In this document: positions 8,571-16,121 of the stretch, in pieces
Layout of the letters: the number at the start of each line of letters is the position of its first letter
Position numbering within the stretch: position 1 is the first letter of the stretch
Origin: Streptomyces sp. TLI_171
Lineage (GTDB): Bacteria > Actinomycetota > Actinomycetes > Streptomycetales > Streptomycetaceae
Assembly: GCF_003610255.1 (NCBI RefSeq)
Contig: NZ_RAPS01000001.1
Span: forward strand, 3,224,001 to 3,288,000
DNA length: 64,000 nt
Direction of reading: 5' to 3'
Program-made: the position numbers and the translations under genes
The notes under the pieces: generated by a model
The model's database searches: none
What the model was told of the DNA's origin: nothing
Seen by the model: the letters and a program-made list of their open reading frames with translations, nothing else

Positions 8571-9670
8571 CCCGCCCCGCCGACCCCACCCCGACCCCGG
8601 GCCCGCACCTGCGCGTCGTCGGGGCCGACGACGACGCGCCCTGGCCCGACGACCCCGGCCCCGACACCGACCCGTGGTCCACCGCCGCCCCGGCCCCGCC
8701 AAAGGCCTCCCTCGCGGCCCCTCAGGGCCCGGCCAGGCCCCGCGCGGTGTGGAACGCGGCCGACCTCATGGCCACCGACTTCCCCGAACCCCGCTGGGCC
8801 GTGCCCGGGTTCTTCGCCGAAGGCGTCAGCCTGCTCGCAGGACCGCCCAAGGTCGGCAAGTCCTGGCTCTCCCTCGGCCTCGGCCTCGACGTCGCCGCCG
8901 GCCGCCCCGCCTTCGGCTCCGTCCCCGTCGAAGCCGGACCCGTGCTCTACCTCGCCCTGGAAGACACCCCGCGCCGCCTCAAGACCCGCATGGGCAAACT
9001 CCTCAACGGACGCCCCGCACCCCGGGACCTCACCATCGCCACCGAATTCCCTGCGCTGCCGCAGGGCGGCGCCGACGCCCTAGACAACTGGCTCACCCGC
9101 AACCCCGACGCCCGACTCGTCGTCATCGACGTCTTCGCCAAAGTCCGCGGCACCTCACCGCCCGGCGTCGCCGCCTACGACGCCGACTACGCCGCCATCG
9201 GCTACGCCAAGCAGGTCGCCGACCGGCACTCTGTGGCCACGATCCTGGTCCATCACGTCCGCAAAATGGGCTCCGACGACTTCCTAGCCGAGGTCTCCGG
9301 CACCAACGGTCTCGCCGGAGCCGCCGACGCCACACTCGTCCTCAAACGCTCCCGCGGCAAAGCCGACGGCGTCCTGCACATCACCGGCCGCGACGTCGAC
9401 GAAGCCGAACACGCCCTCGACTTCCAGCCCGAGACCGGCCACTGGATCCTCCTCGAAGGCCCCGCCGGCGACCACACCATCGGCGACACCCGATCAGCCG
9501 TCCTGTCCCACGTCCGCCATCACCCCGGTGCGCGCCCCAAGGACATCGCCGACGCCACGGGCCTCGATCTCGACCTCACCCGCCGCACCTGCTCCCGCAT
9601 GGCCAAGGACGGACAGCTCCACCGCGACGCCACCGGTGCCTACACCGAGCCCGACAGGCCGGACAGCTGA
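8567..9670 (+). CDS. RepA-like AAA ATPase (replicative helicase or initiator)
   Basis: 367 residues from GTG 8567, overlapping the prim-pol stop. After a disordered Pro/Asp-rich N terminus, a RecA-like domain carries Walker A GPPKVGKSW at 92-100, a Walker B strand RLVVIDVF, and LVHHVRK as a likely sensor segment. This matches the AAA_25/RepA family of plasmid and AICE ATPases. The C-terminal 90 residues look like a winged helix (LSHVRHHPGARPKDIADATG), suited to binding the origin. Together with the prim-pol it likely forms the replication core of the element. Confidence 0.85.
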   Translation: MTRPADPTPTPGPHLRVVGADDDAPWPDDPGPDTDPWSTAAPAPPKASLAAPQGPARPRAVWNAADLMATDFPEPRWAVPGFFAEGVSLLAGPPKVGKSWLSLGLGLDVAAGRPAFGSVPVEAGPVLYLALEDTPRRLKTRMGKLLNGRPAPRDLTIATEFPALPQGGADALDNWLTRNPDARLVVIDVFAKVRGTSPPGVAAYDADYAAIGYAKQVADRHSVATILVHHVRKMGSDDFLAEVSGTNGLAGAADATLVLKRSRGKADGVLHITGRDVDEAEHALDFQPETGHWILLEGPAGDHTIGDTRSAVLSHVRHHPGARPKDIADATGLDLDLTRRTCSRMAKDGQLHRDATGAYTEPDRPDS

Positions 9671-9783
9671 ACCGCACCCCAAACTGTCCGGCCTGTCCGG
9701 CTGTCCGGGCTTGCCGCCTGACCTGCACAAACAGGCCGGACAGCACCCCGGACACCCACTGCCTGCCTGTCCGGCCCGGACAG
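9659..9783. repeat. Cluster of CTGTCCGG octamers; candidate replication origin or operator
   Basis: Seven exact copies: plus orientation at 9684-9691, 9693-9700, 9701-9708 and 9767-9774; minus orientation at 9659-9666, 9736-9743 and 9776-9783. The last pair sits in a perfect palindrome of two 10-base arms around one base (9765-9785). The repeats lie in the 146-base gap between the ATPase and excisionase genes, the first copy overlapping the end of the ATPase gene. Iterons bound by a RepA-like initiator are the most likely reading; an operator for the excision gene is the alternative. Confidence 0.5.
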
Positions 9784-9816
9784 GCAGCCCGACCACCTCT
9801 GACGAAGGAGTGCCCG

Positions 9817-9999
9817 TTGCCCAAGCCCAAGTTCCTGAAGCTGGCCGAGGTTCTGGAGGAGATCGACATGTCGCGGTCCGCCTTCTACAGAATGCGGGCC
9901 CGCGGCGAAGCCCCCGAGCTGAAGAAGCTCCCGAACGGCCACCTGCGCGTCAGCCGCGCAGACCTCGACGCCTGGTGGGACCAGCAGACCGCCGCCTGA
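9817..9999 (+). CDS. xis: Excisionase-type small helix-turn-helix protein
   Basis: 60 residues. The start is TTG 9817, the only codon in frame near the strong GAAGGAG at 9804-9810. The sequence FLKLAEVLEEIDMSRSAFYR ... LPNGHLRVSRADLDAWW is a MerR/HTH_17-type winged helix, the common fold of AICE and phage excisionases. It lies 69 bases before the integrase gene. It would bend DNA at the att sites to favour excision. Confidence 0.85.
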   Translation: MPKPKFLKLAEVLEEIDMSRSAFYRMRARGEAPELKKLPNGHLRVSRADLDAWWDQQTAA

Positions 10000-10068
10000 T
10001 TTCCCTTCAGTTCCCCTCGACTCGGCAGCCTTCGGATCGAGACGCTCCTCCCCCGCAGAAGGTCTGTG

Positions 10069-11427
10069 ATGCCCAAACCGACGTTCAAGGCCCGTGTGTG
10101 GGCCATCCGCGAGACCGCTTCCGGCACGTTCGAGCTGCGATGGAAGGTCGGCAACGAGCCGTTCTCCCGCACGTTCAAGACCAAGACTCAGGCCGACGGG
10201 CGCCGCTCACAGCTCGTCACGGCAATCAATGACGGTGTGCCGTTCGACGAGATCACGGGTGCGCCGATGCCCGAGGTCCGGGCCAAAGCAGACGTGAGCT
10301 GGTACCTCCACGCGAGGGACTTCGCCGAGATGAAGTGGACGGACGCACCGGCGAAGACGCGGGCCACGATCGCCGACATGCTGGCGACCGCCACCCCTGT
10401 TCTGGTCTCGACCCGCGTCGGCATGCCGACTGCCGCCGACCTGCGCTCCGCCCTCTACAGCTGGGCGTTCAACGTCAACCGCTGGACCGAGGAACCGCCG
10501 GCGAGGGTGCAGAAGATCCTGACCTGGGTCGAGCGGCAGTCCATGGCGATGAGCGAACTCGACGACCCGCTGGTCATGCGGAAGGTGCTGACCGCATTCG
10601 CCCGCAACCTCGACGGCTCGAAGTCGTCGCCGCACACGGTCAAGCGCAAGCGCGCGATCTTTAACAACGCGCTTGGCTACGCGGTCGAGGCCCGGCGCCT
10701 TCCGGGCAATCCGCTCAGTCAGGTGCAGTGGACGGCACCCAAGACCACCGAGGCAGTAGACCCCGCTGTCGTGGCGAACCCGCGCCAGGTGCGCATGCTC
10801 CTGGCCGCTGTCGCTCGTCAGGGCAAGCGCGGCGAACACCTGAAGGCGTTCTTCGGGTGCCTCTACCACGCGGGCATGCGGCCGGCCGAGGTCGTATGGC
10901 TGCGGCAGTCGAACTGCCAGCTACCGGCGAGCGGCTTCGGCCTGCTCACGCTCTCAGGCACCCGCCCGCGGGTGGGCAGCTCATGGACCGACAACGGCAA
11001 GCCGCACGACGAGCGCGGGTTGAAGTGGCGAGCGGAGAGCGAGACACGCCCGATCCCGATCCCGCCGGAGCTGGTGGAGATGCTCCGCGAGCACATCAAC
11101 GCCCACGGCGTCGCACCGGACGGCCGCCTGTTCCGCACCAACCGAGGCGGTTTGGTGCAGGAGAGCGGGTACGGGGTGGTCTGGCAACGGGCCCGGCGAG
11201 AAGCCTTCGCCCCGGAACAGGTGGAGTCGCCGCTGGCCACTCGGCCGTACGACCTCCGTCACGCGGGGATCTCGCTGTGGCTGAACTCAGGTGTCGATCC
11301 GGCCGAGTGCGCCCGCCGGGCGGGCCACAGCATCGCCGTCCTGCTGCGCGTGTACGCGAAGTGCCTGGACGGGGCGATCGAGGCAGCGAACCGCCGGATC
11401 GCGGACGCGCTCAACGAGTGGAATTGA
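10069..11427 (+). CDS. int: Tyrosine recombinase (integrase) of the element
   Basis: 452 residues from ATG 10069, with AGAAGG upstream; an overlapping GTG three bases earlier is possible. The N-terminal arm-binding and SAM-like core-binding domains cover about 1-225. The catalytic residues are Arg271 (GMRPAE), Arg397 (YDLRHAG), His420 (AGHS) and nucleophile Tyr429 (LLRVYAK). The first His of box II is replaced by Tyr394, which I recall as a common variant in actinobacterial integrases. It lies 183 bases from the tRNA-Tyr 3' end, its presumed target. Confidence 0.93.
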   Translation: MPKPTFKARVWAIRETASGTFELRWKVGNEPFSRTFKTKTQADGRRSQLVTAINDGVPFDEITGAPMPEVRAKADVSWYLHARDFAEMKWTDAPAKTRATIADMLATATPVLVSTRVGMPTAADLRSALYSWAFNVNRWTEEPPARVQKILTWVERQSMAMSELDDPLVMRKVLTAFARNLDGSKSSPHTVKRKRAIFNNALGYAVEARRLPGNPLSQVQWTAPKTTEAVDPAVVANPRQVRMLLAAVARQGKRGEHLKAFFGCLYHAGMRPAEVVWLRQSNCQLPASGFGLLTLSGTRPRVGSSWTDNGKPHDERGLKWRAESETRPIPIPPELVEMLREHINAHGVAPDGRLFRTNRGGLVQESGYGVVWQRARREAFAPEQVESPLATRPYDLRHAGISLWLNSGVDPAECARRAGHSIAVLLRVYAKCLDGAIEAANRRIADALNEWN

Positions 11428-11556
11428 TCATCGAGAGGCTCTGAGCCTTCCCACGCATTTCCCACACGCGCTGGTCAGACCCGCCACACAGGCGGGACAG
11501 AGTGGGATGAACCACTCTTTTCGACCCTCGCCGCCAAGATCACTCAATGCATCAAA

Positions 11557-11600
11557 AAGAAGGGCCCCGACCGGCGTTTCCGCTGGTCGGGGCCCTTCTT
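11557..11600 (-). terminator. Terminator just downstream of tRNA-Tyr
   Basis: A 20-base stem (one G-T pair) with a four-base loop, AAGAAGGGCCCCGACCGGCG against CGCTGGTCGGGGCCCTTCTT. On the minus strand it is followed by a T run (11554-11558), so it terminates the tRNA-Tyr transcript and also faces the integrase gene. It lies on the element side of the tRNA. Confidence 0.85.
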
Positions 11601-11609
11601 ACTATCCGG

Positions 11610-11655
11610 TGGCTGGTGCAGGGTTCGAACCTGCGTAGCTTGCGCGACAGATTTA
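11610..11655. other. Candidate attachment-site core in the 3' half of tRNA-Tyr
   Basis: Tyrosine integrases of AICEs recombine within the anticodon-to-3'-end part of tRNA genes. The integrase lies immediately on the 3' side of this tRNA, so the core should lie here. The second copy would be at the left end of the element, outside the window, so the exact limits cannot be set. Confidence 0.45.
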
Positions 11656-11690
11656 CAGTCTGCTCCCTTTGGCCGCTCGGGCAACCAGCC
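11610..11690 (-). tRNA. tRNA-Tyr (GTA anticodon)
   Basis: The minus strand folds as a type II tRNA with an acceptor stem GGCTGGT/ACCAGCC, a D arm, an anticodon loop CTGTAAA with anticodon GTA, a long variable arm and the T arm GGTTCGAACC. CCA is not encoded. The length of 81 bases fits bacterial tRNA-Tyr. Its 3' half is the likely attB used by the adjacent integrase, and the gene remains intact after integration. Confidence 0.95.
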
Positions 11691-11904
11691 AGGGATGGTG
11701 TCTCGTGGGGTGGTGCCCCGTTCGACGTCGTAAACGATACCTGATGTTGGGGGGTGGTCTGCCACCTGGTTGTGTCACGTCGTGATCAAGGTCGGCGCGC
11801 TGAGCTTGCGGGCGGTGGTGCGGGGGGCTGGATAGGCTGGGGCGTCGCCCGCCGGTGGCGGGTGGCGCGACCGTGCAGCCAGTAGTTCAAGGAGACCAAC
11901 ACCC

Positions 11905-12393
11905 ATGGCCGACTCCAGTTTCGACATCGTCTCGAAGGTCGAGTGGCAGGAGGTCGACAACGCGATCAACCAGACCTCCCGCGAGATCGCGACCCGCTTC
12001 GACTTCAAGAACGTGGGCGCCGAGATCAAGCGGTCCGGCGAGAAGATCGAGATGAAGGCCAACGGCGAGGAGCGGGTCCGGGCGATCCTGGACGTGCTGC
12101 AGACCAAGTTCGTGAAGCGCGGGCTGTCGCTGAAGGCGCTGGACGCTGCGGAGCCGCAGCTGTCCGGCAAGGAGTACAAGATCTTCGCGGACATCAAGGA
12201 AGGCATCACCACCGACGACGCCAAGAAGGTCGCGAAGATCATCCGCGACGAGGGCCCGAAGGGCGTCAAGGCGCAGGTGCAGGGCGACGAACTGCGGGTC
12301 AGCTCGAAGTCGCGTGACGATCTGCAGACGGTGCAGGCCCTGCTGAAGGGCAAGGACCTGGAGTTCGCGATCCAGTTCGTCAACTACCGCTGA
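11905..12393 (+). CDS. YajQ family nucleotide-binding protein (UPF0234)
   Basis: 162 residues from ATG 11905, with AAGGAG upstream. The whole sequence follows the family: N-terminal [20 protein letters not shown], a middle [17 protein letters not shown] and C-terminal [16 protein letters not shown]. The two domains have a ferredoxin-like fold. Members bind nucleotides, and in some bacteria cyclic di-GMP. The actinobacterial role is unclear. It is single, with its own promoter region, next to tRNA-Tyr, and is followed by a hairpin. Confidence 0.95.
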   Translation: MADSSFDIVSKVEWQEVDNAINQTSREIATRFDFKNVGAEIKRSGEKIEMKANGEERVRAILDVLQTKFVKRGLSLKALDAAEPQLSGKEYKIFADIKEGITTDDAKKVAKIIRDEGPKGVKAQVQGDELRVSSKSRDDLQTVQALLKGKDLEFAIQFVNYR

Positions 12394-12411
12394 GTCGGGG
12401 CGGCAGCGCAC

Positions 12412-12442
12412 GGGAGGGCACACCGGGAACGGTGTGCCCTCC
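12412..12442. terminator. Bidirectional hairpin between convergent genes
   Basis: GGGAGGGCACACC pairs with GGTGTGCCCTCCC across a short loop, 18 bases after the yajQ stop and 13 before the stop of the convergent secreted-protein gene. It serves both. Confidence 0.8.
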
Positions 12443-12455
12443 CGGCGTTCCGGGG

Positions 12456-12923
12456 TCAGGGGACGCTGGGCGGGGTGGGCAGGGTGGTGGTGGGCGGCGC
12501 GGCGGGGAGGGAGCCGAGCAGGCCGGTGAGGGTGCTGGTGAGCTGGTCGACCAGGTGCTGGAGGGCGCCGGTGTCGGGGGTGCCGCCGGCGCCGAGCAGG
12601 CCGGTGAGGGTGTTGAGCAGGCCGCCGACGACGCCGAGCAGGCCGCCGGTGTCGGGGAGGGTCGGGAGGGTGGGGAGCGTCGGGGGTGTCGGCGCGGCGG
12701 GGGCGTCGACGGCCGCGGGGGCCGAGGGCGCGGCGGCGGTCGGGAGGCCCGGGATCGCGATCGGCAGCGGCGGCAGGGCGACGGGGCGGGTGAGGGCGCC
12801 GGCGGGGCGGGCGCGGAAGGCGTCGGCGGGGTCGGCAGCGGACGCGGGGGCGGCGGTCGCCAGGGTGACCGTGCTGAGGGTGAGGGCTGCGGTCAGCACG
12901 ACGGCCGGCCAGTGGGCACGCAT
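12456..12923 (-). CDS. Secreted Ala/Pro/Leu-rich hypothetical protein
   Basis: 155 residues from ATG 12923, with AAAGGACC upstream. Residues 1-29 are a clear signal peptide (charged start, hydrophobic core, ATAAPASAA cleavage region). The mature part is low-complexity: Pro-rich with repeated LPTLPTLP, then a glycine/leucine-rich section GGLLGVVGGLLNTLTGLLG resembling short amphipathic repeats. No cysteines in the mature part and no catalytic motif. A cell-surface or extracellular structural role is possible; no family recognised. Confidence 0.7.
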   Translation of the reverse strand: MRAHWPAVVLTAALTLSTVTLATAAPASAADPADAFRARPAGALTRPVALPPLPIAIPGLPTAAAPSAPAAVDAPAAPTPPTLPTLPTLPDTGGLLGVVGGLLNTLTGLLGAGGTPDTGALQHLVDQLTSTLTGLLGSLPAAPPTTTLPTPPSVP

Positions 12924-13057
12924 GGTAAAGCTGGTCCTTTCGGGGGGAGTTCAGGCTGTTCGCCTGCATCCACACGTTGCGTCACCCGAAAGTGCGGGGC
13001 CACCGCTCGTACGCCGAACGGTGCGCCGCCCGGTGCCTGCCGGAGCCCGACGCGGGG

Positions 13058-13495
13058 TCAGTTACCGGCCGGGGTGGAGCGGAGCGCGGCGACGGCCCGG
13101 GTGAGGTCCGGGAGGGTGGCGTCGGTGGCGCCCAGGGCGCGGAGCAGGCGGTCGAGCGGGGCGCCGTCGGCGGGGGTGAGCGGGCCGAGGGTGGTGCGGC
13201 CGTCGTACCAGAGCGCGGCGCGGCGGCCGGCGGGGTGTTCGGCGTCGAGTTCGGCGTAGCCGATCGGGGCGGCCTTGGACCAGGCGGCGATCCGCAGGGC
13301 GAACCCGGAGGGGAACCGCTTGAAACCGAAGTCCGGTGCGGTGGACGGGTGTTGGAGCGCGTCGTGGAGTTCGTCGGTCATCGGCACCAGGGCGAGCCCG
13401 TGCGGCAGTCCGGTCGCGCGGGCGAGCGGGACCTCCGCCGCCACCACGGCGATCAGTTCTTCGGTGGCGATCAGGGCGTTCAGTTCGTATGACAC
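13058..13495 (-). CDS. Conserved hypothetical protein
   Basis: 145 residues from GTG 13495, with GGCGGAG upstream. The frame stays open further upstream but without a ribosome site. It is a compact soluble protein starting VSYELNALIATEELIAVVA, with a conserved-looking middle GLALVPMTDELHDAL. No known catalytic motif. It is monocistronic. I have seen similar unannotated proteins in streptomycetes but cannot name a function. Confidence 0.65.
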   Translation of the reverse strand: MSYELNALIATEELIAVVAAEVPLARATGLPHGLALVPMTDELHDALQHPSTAPDFGFKRFPSGFALRIAAWSKAAPIGYAELDAEHPAGRRAALWYDGRTTLGPLTPADGAPLDRLLRALGATDATLPDLTRAVAALRSTPAGN

Positions 13496-13684
13496 CGCCC
13501 CATTCTCCGCCCGGGAAGTCATCCGGTCTGGAAAACAATCGAACTGACTATCCATCCACGCTGCGGACACTCGCTGATACACCCCCCGAGCTGCGGTGAC
13601 GCCACCCGGGCGGGCGGGTTCCGACACTGGTTCGTGGGCGCTCGGCGGTCCCCGTGCGCCGGTCGGTACGGCAGAGTGGGCGGG

Positions 13685-14245
13685 GTGACCCGTACTCCGC
13701 CGCAGCGCCCCACCGCCGAACAACTCGCCGCCGCCCAGGACACCGTCATTCCGGACGTGGCCGGGCCGAATCTGCGGGTGCTGTTCTGCGGGATCAATCC
13801 CGGTCTGTGGTCGGGCGCGACCGGACGGCACTTCGCCCGGCCGGGCAACCGGTTCTGGCCGGCCCTGCACCGCTCCGGGTTCACCCCGCGGCAGCTGGGG
13901 CCGGCGGAGCAGCAGGAGCTGCTGGCGCTCGGCCTGGGCATCACCAACGTGGTGGGCCGGACCACGGCGAAGGCCGCCGAGCTGACCGCCGAGGAGTACC
14001 GGGAGGGCGGGCAGGCGCTGGTGGAGCGGGTGCTGCGGCTGCGGCCGCGAGCCCTGGCGGTGCTCGGGATCGGGGCGTACCGGGCGGCGTTCGGGCGGCC
14101 GAAGGCCACGGTCGGCCGGCAGCCGGAGCCGATCGGCGACACCGAGGTGTGGCTGCTGCCGAACCCGAGCGGGCTGAACGCGCACTACACGCTGGACGGG
14201 ATCGCCGACGAGTTCCGGGCGCTGCGCACCCATCTGGAGGAGTAG
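13685..14245 (+). CDS. mug: G/U mismatch-specific DNA glycosylase (Mug family)
   Basis: 186 residues from GTG 13685. The uracil-DNA glycosylase fold motifs are present: LRVLFCGINPGLWSG at residues about 32-46, the GNRFWPAL segment, and LPNPSGLNAHY near the C terminus. In Mug enzymes the first motif has Asn as the catalytic position, and here GINPG fits. It removes uracil or thymine opposite guanine, important in a genome so rich in G+C. It is convergent with the phosphotransferase gene, four bases apart. Confidence 0.92.
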   Translation: MTRTPPQRPTAEQLAAAQDTVIPDVAGPNLRVLFCGINPGLWSGATGRHFARPGNRFWPALHRSGFTPRQLGPAEQQELLALGLGITNVVGRTTAKAAELTAEEYREGGQALVERVLRLRPRALAVLGIGAYRAAFGRPKATVGRQPEPIGDTEVWLLPNPSGLNAHYTLDGIADEFRALRTHLEE

Positions 14246-14249
14246 TCCG

Positions 14250-15020
14250 TCAGTCGGCCAGCAGCCGGGCCTCGAAGACGGCGCGGTCACGGAGCACGTA
14301 CCCGGCGTCGGCGAGGTACATCAGGTGGTGCCCGTCGGCCAGGTGGGAGGCGAACGCGGCGCTGCCCGCCGCGGCCTCGGCCCGCATGTGGGCCACCAGG
14401 GCGTGCAGCCGCTCGGCGATCGCGTCCACCAGGCCGGCCCGGCCCGCCCGGTCCAGGCCGTAGGCGTCGCAGAACTCGCGGACCCGGACGGCCTGTTCGG
14501 CCGGGGTGCCGAAGCCGTCGGCGTTGCCCGGCGCGCTGGTGGGGGCCCAGCGGTAGGCCGCGTACGCGACGTCGTGCAGGCGGGGGCCGGGGTGCGCGGT
14601 GTCGAAGTCGATGACGCCGACCACCCGTTCGCCGTCCAGCACGCAGTTGTGCGGGGCGTAGTCGCCGTGGCAGATCACCTCGACGGGCTCCGCGGCGGGC
14701 AGCATCCAGCCCTCGGCCGCGTAGCCGGCGGTGGCGTCGTGGTAGGCCCGCAGCTGGCGGGCGGCGGTGAGCAGCGCGGTGCGGGACGCGGCGGCCGGGG
14801 TCGGCGGGTAGTCCGGGACCTCGCCGGGCAGGAAGTCGAGGATCTCCCGCCCGTCCGCGGTGCGGCCGTGGAAGGCGGGCGCCGCGGTGAACCCGGCCGC
14901 CCGCAGGTGGGCGAGCAGCCCGTGCACCGCGGGCGACCACGGCCCGGTGGGGCGCAGCACCCGGTTGCCGACCCGCTCGACCTGGTTGACCCCGCCGGCC
15001 AGCAGTTCCCGGTCCGCCAT
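14250..15020 (-). CDS. Aminoglycoside-phosphotransferase-family kinase
   Basis: 256 residues from ATG 15020, with GAGGAGC upstream. The kinase-like fold shows the Brenner motif HGDYAPHNCVLD and the metal-binding VIDFDTAHPGPRLHDVAY. The N-terminal part is short, with RPTGPWSPAVHGLLAHLR in place of the usual ATP loop. Family members phosphorylate aminoglycosides, macrolides or small metabolites such as choline or homoserine. The context gives no substrate, and resistance should not be assumed. Confidence 0.85.
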   Translation of the reverse strand: MADRELLAGGVNQVERVGNRVLRPTGPWSPAVHGLLAHLRAAGFTAAPAFHGRTADGREILDFLPGEVPDYPPTPAAASRTALLTAARQLRAYHDATAGYAAEGWMLPAAEPVEVICHGDYAPHNCVLDGERVVGVIDFDTAHPGPRLHDVAYAAYRWAPTSAPGNADGFGTPAEQAVRVREFCDAYGLDRAGRAGLVDAIAERLHALVAHMRAEAAAGSAAFASHLADGHHLMYLADAGYVLRDRAVFEARLLAD

Positions 15021-15092
15021 GCCCCGCTCCTCGCCCTCGGCCGTTCCCGACCGAACGGTTCTACCTCCGGGCGGGGACGGTGCGCGAGCGGA

Positions 15093-15494
15093 TTACCGGC
15101 TGCCGAAGCCGTCGTCGGTGGAGATGATGTCGCGGCCCAGCGGGGTGAGCGAGATCGGCACCATCTTGAGGTTCGCCCAGCCGAACGGGATCCCGATGAT
15201 CGACAGGAACAGCGGGATGCTGGTGACGATGTGCGCGATGGCCAGCCACCAGCCGGCGAACACCAGCCAGATCACGTTGCCGACGCAGGACGGCGCGCCC
15301 GCGTCGGCCCTGACCACGGTGGTGCGGCCGAACGGCCAGAGCATGAAGCCCGCGAGGCGGAAGGACGCGATGCCGAACGGGATCGTGATGATCAGGACGA
15401 AGCAGATGATCCCGGCGATCGCGTAGCCGATCGCCATCCACAGACCGCAGAACAACAGCCAGATGACGTTGAGCAGGAAGTTGATCAGCTTCAT
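15093..15494 (-). CDS. YccF domain inner membrane protein
   Basis: 133 residues from ATG 15494. Two tandem YccF repeats, each with two membrane segments and the pattern NVIWLLFCGLW / NVIWLVFAGWW followed by IPFG, cover the whole protein. Four membrane helices are expected. Function in bacteria is unknown. It lies downstream of the SHOCT gene in the same direction, but a strong hairpin separates them. Confidence 0.9.
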   Translation of the reverse strand: MKLINFLLNVIWLLFCGLWMAIGYAIAGIICFVLIITIPFGIASFRLAGFMLWPFGRTTVVRADAGAPSCVGNVIWLVFAGWWLAIAHIVTSIPLFLSIIGIPFGWANLKMVPISLTPLGRDIISTDDGFGSR

Positions 15495-15525
15495 GCCTTC
15501 CAGGCTCGCACACCGGAGCCCGGAC

Positions 15526-15572
15526 GGCCCGGGGCCCGCGCCGGAGACGTGCTCCGGCGCGGGCCCCGGGCC
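15526..15572. terminator. Hairpin between the SHOCT-protein and YccF genes
   Basis: A perfect 21-base stem around a five-base loop (arms 15526-15546 and 15552-15572), about 98% G+C. It lies 18 bases past the stop of the upstream gene. Confidence 0.85.
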
Positions 15573-15589
15573 GCTGCGCTGATCGGGCG

Positions 15590-16006
15590 TCAGGCGAGCA
15601 GCTTGTCCTTGGCGCGTCGGTACTCCTCGTCGGAGAGCGCGCCGCTGGTCTTCAGCTCGGCCAGCCTGGCCAGGTCGTCCACGTGGCCGCCCGAGGCGGC
15701 GGTGGCGCCCCCTCCGCCTCCGGTTCCGGCGGCCTTGCGGATGTAGTCCTGGAACGCGGCGTCGGCCTGTTTGGCCTGGGCGACGTCCCGCTGGGTCATC
15801 GAGCTGCCGCGGGCGATCAGGTAGACCAGGACGCCCAGGAAGGGCAGCAGGATCACGAAGATCGTCCAGCCGGCCTTGCCCCAGCCGCCCATGTCGTCGC
15901 TGCGGAAGATGTCCGTGATGATCTTGAACAGCAGGAAGAACCAGAGGATCCAGAGGAACAGCTCCAGCATCGTCCAGAAGATGTTGAGCAGCGGATAGTT
16001 GTCCAT
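15590..16006 (-). CDS. PLDc_N/SHOCT domain small membrane protein
   Basis: 138 residues from ATG 16006. Residues 1-32 and 45-65 are membrane segments with the pattern LWFFLLFKIITDIFRSDDMGG then WTIFVILLPFLGVLVYLIARG of PLDc_N-type proteins. The C-terminal 30 residues LARLAELKTSGALSDEEYRR AKDKLL are a SHOCT oligomerisation motif, joined by a Gly-rich linker. Such proteins are abundant in streptomycetes without a set role. A 14-base palindrome lies just upstream. Confidence 0.9.
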   Translation of the reverse strand: MDNYPLLNIFWTMLELFLWILWFFLLFKIITDIFRSDDMGGWGKAGWTIFVILLPFLGVLVYLIARGSSMTQRDVAQAKQADAAFQDYIRKAAGTGGGGGATAASGGHVDDLARLAELKTSGALSDEEYRRAKDKLLA

Positions 16007-16064
16007 GACGCTCCGATCCCGCGCGCGGTCAGACCGAACGACCCCGCGCCAGAAGGACACAGGG

Positions 16065-16078
16065 ACGAATCGATTCGT
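16065..16078. promoter_or_regulatory. 14-base palindrome upstream of the SHOCT-protein gene
   Basis: ACGAATCGATTCGT is perfectly symmetric and is A+T-rich for this DNA. It lies 59-72 bases before the ATG at 16006, in the gap after ctaD. It is a plausible operator. Confidence 0.35.
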
Positions 16079-16121
16079 ACCACCGCGAAACGGGCACCGC
16101 ATCCGGAGGTCAGGGCAGATT

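Larger units (their letters stand above)
1..11609 (+). mobile_element. Actinomycete integrative and conjugative element (AICE), right-hand part, integrated at tRNA-Tyr
   Basis: The region reads in one direction and contains the standard AICE modules: FtsK/TraB-type double-stranded DNA translocase, SSB, prim-pol primase, RepA-like ATPase, excisionase and tyrosine integrase. The integrase gene lies directly before the 3' end of a tRNA-Tyr gene, the usual attB position for such integrases. The left end, including the second att copy and the regulators expected there, lies outside the window. No gene here looks broken, so the element may be functional. I recall SLP1 of S. coelicolor using the same tRNA-Tyr site; that comparison is from memory. 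Confidence 0.85.

Noticed and set aside
14250..15020. Aminoglycoside resistance gene
   Set aside because: The kinase fold is clear but nothing ties it to a drug; many metabolite kinases share the motifs.
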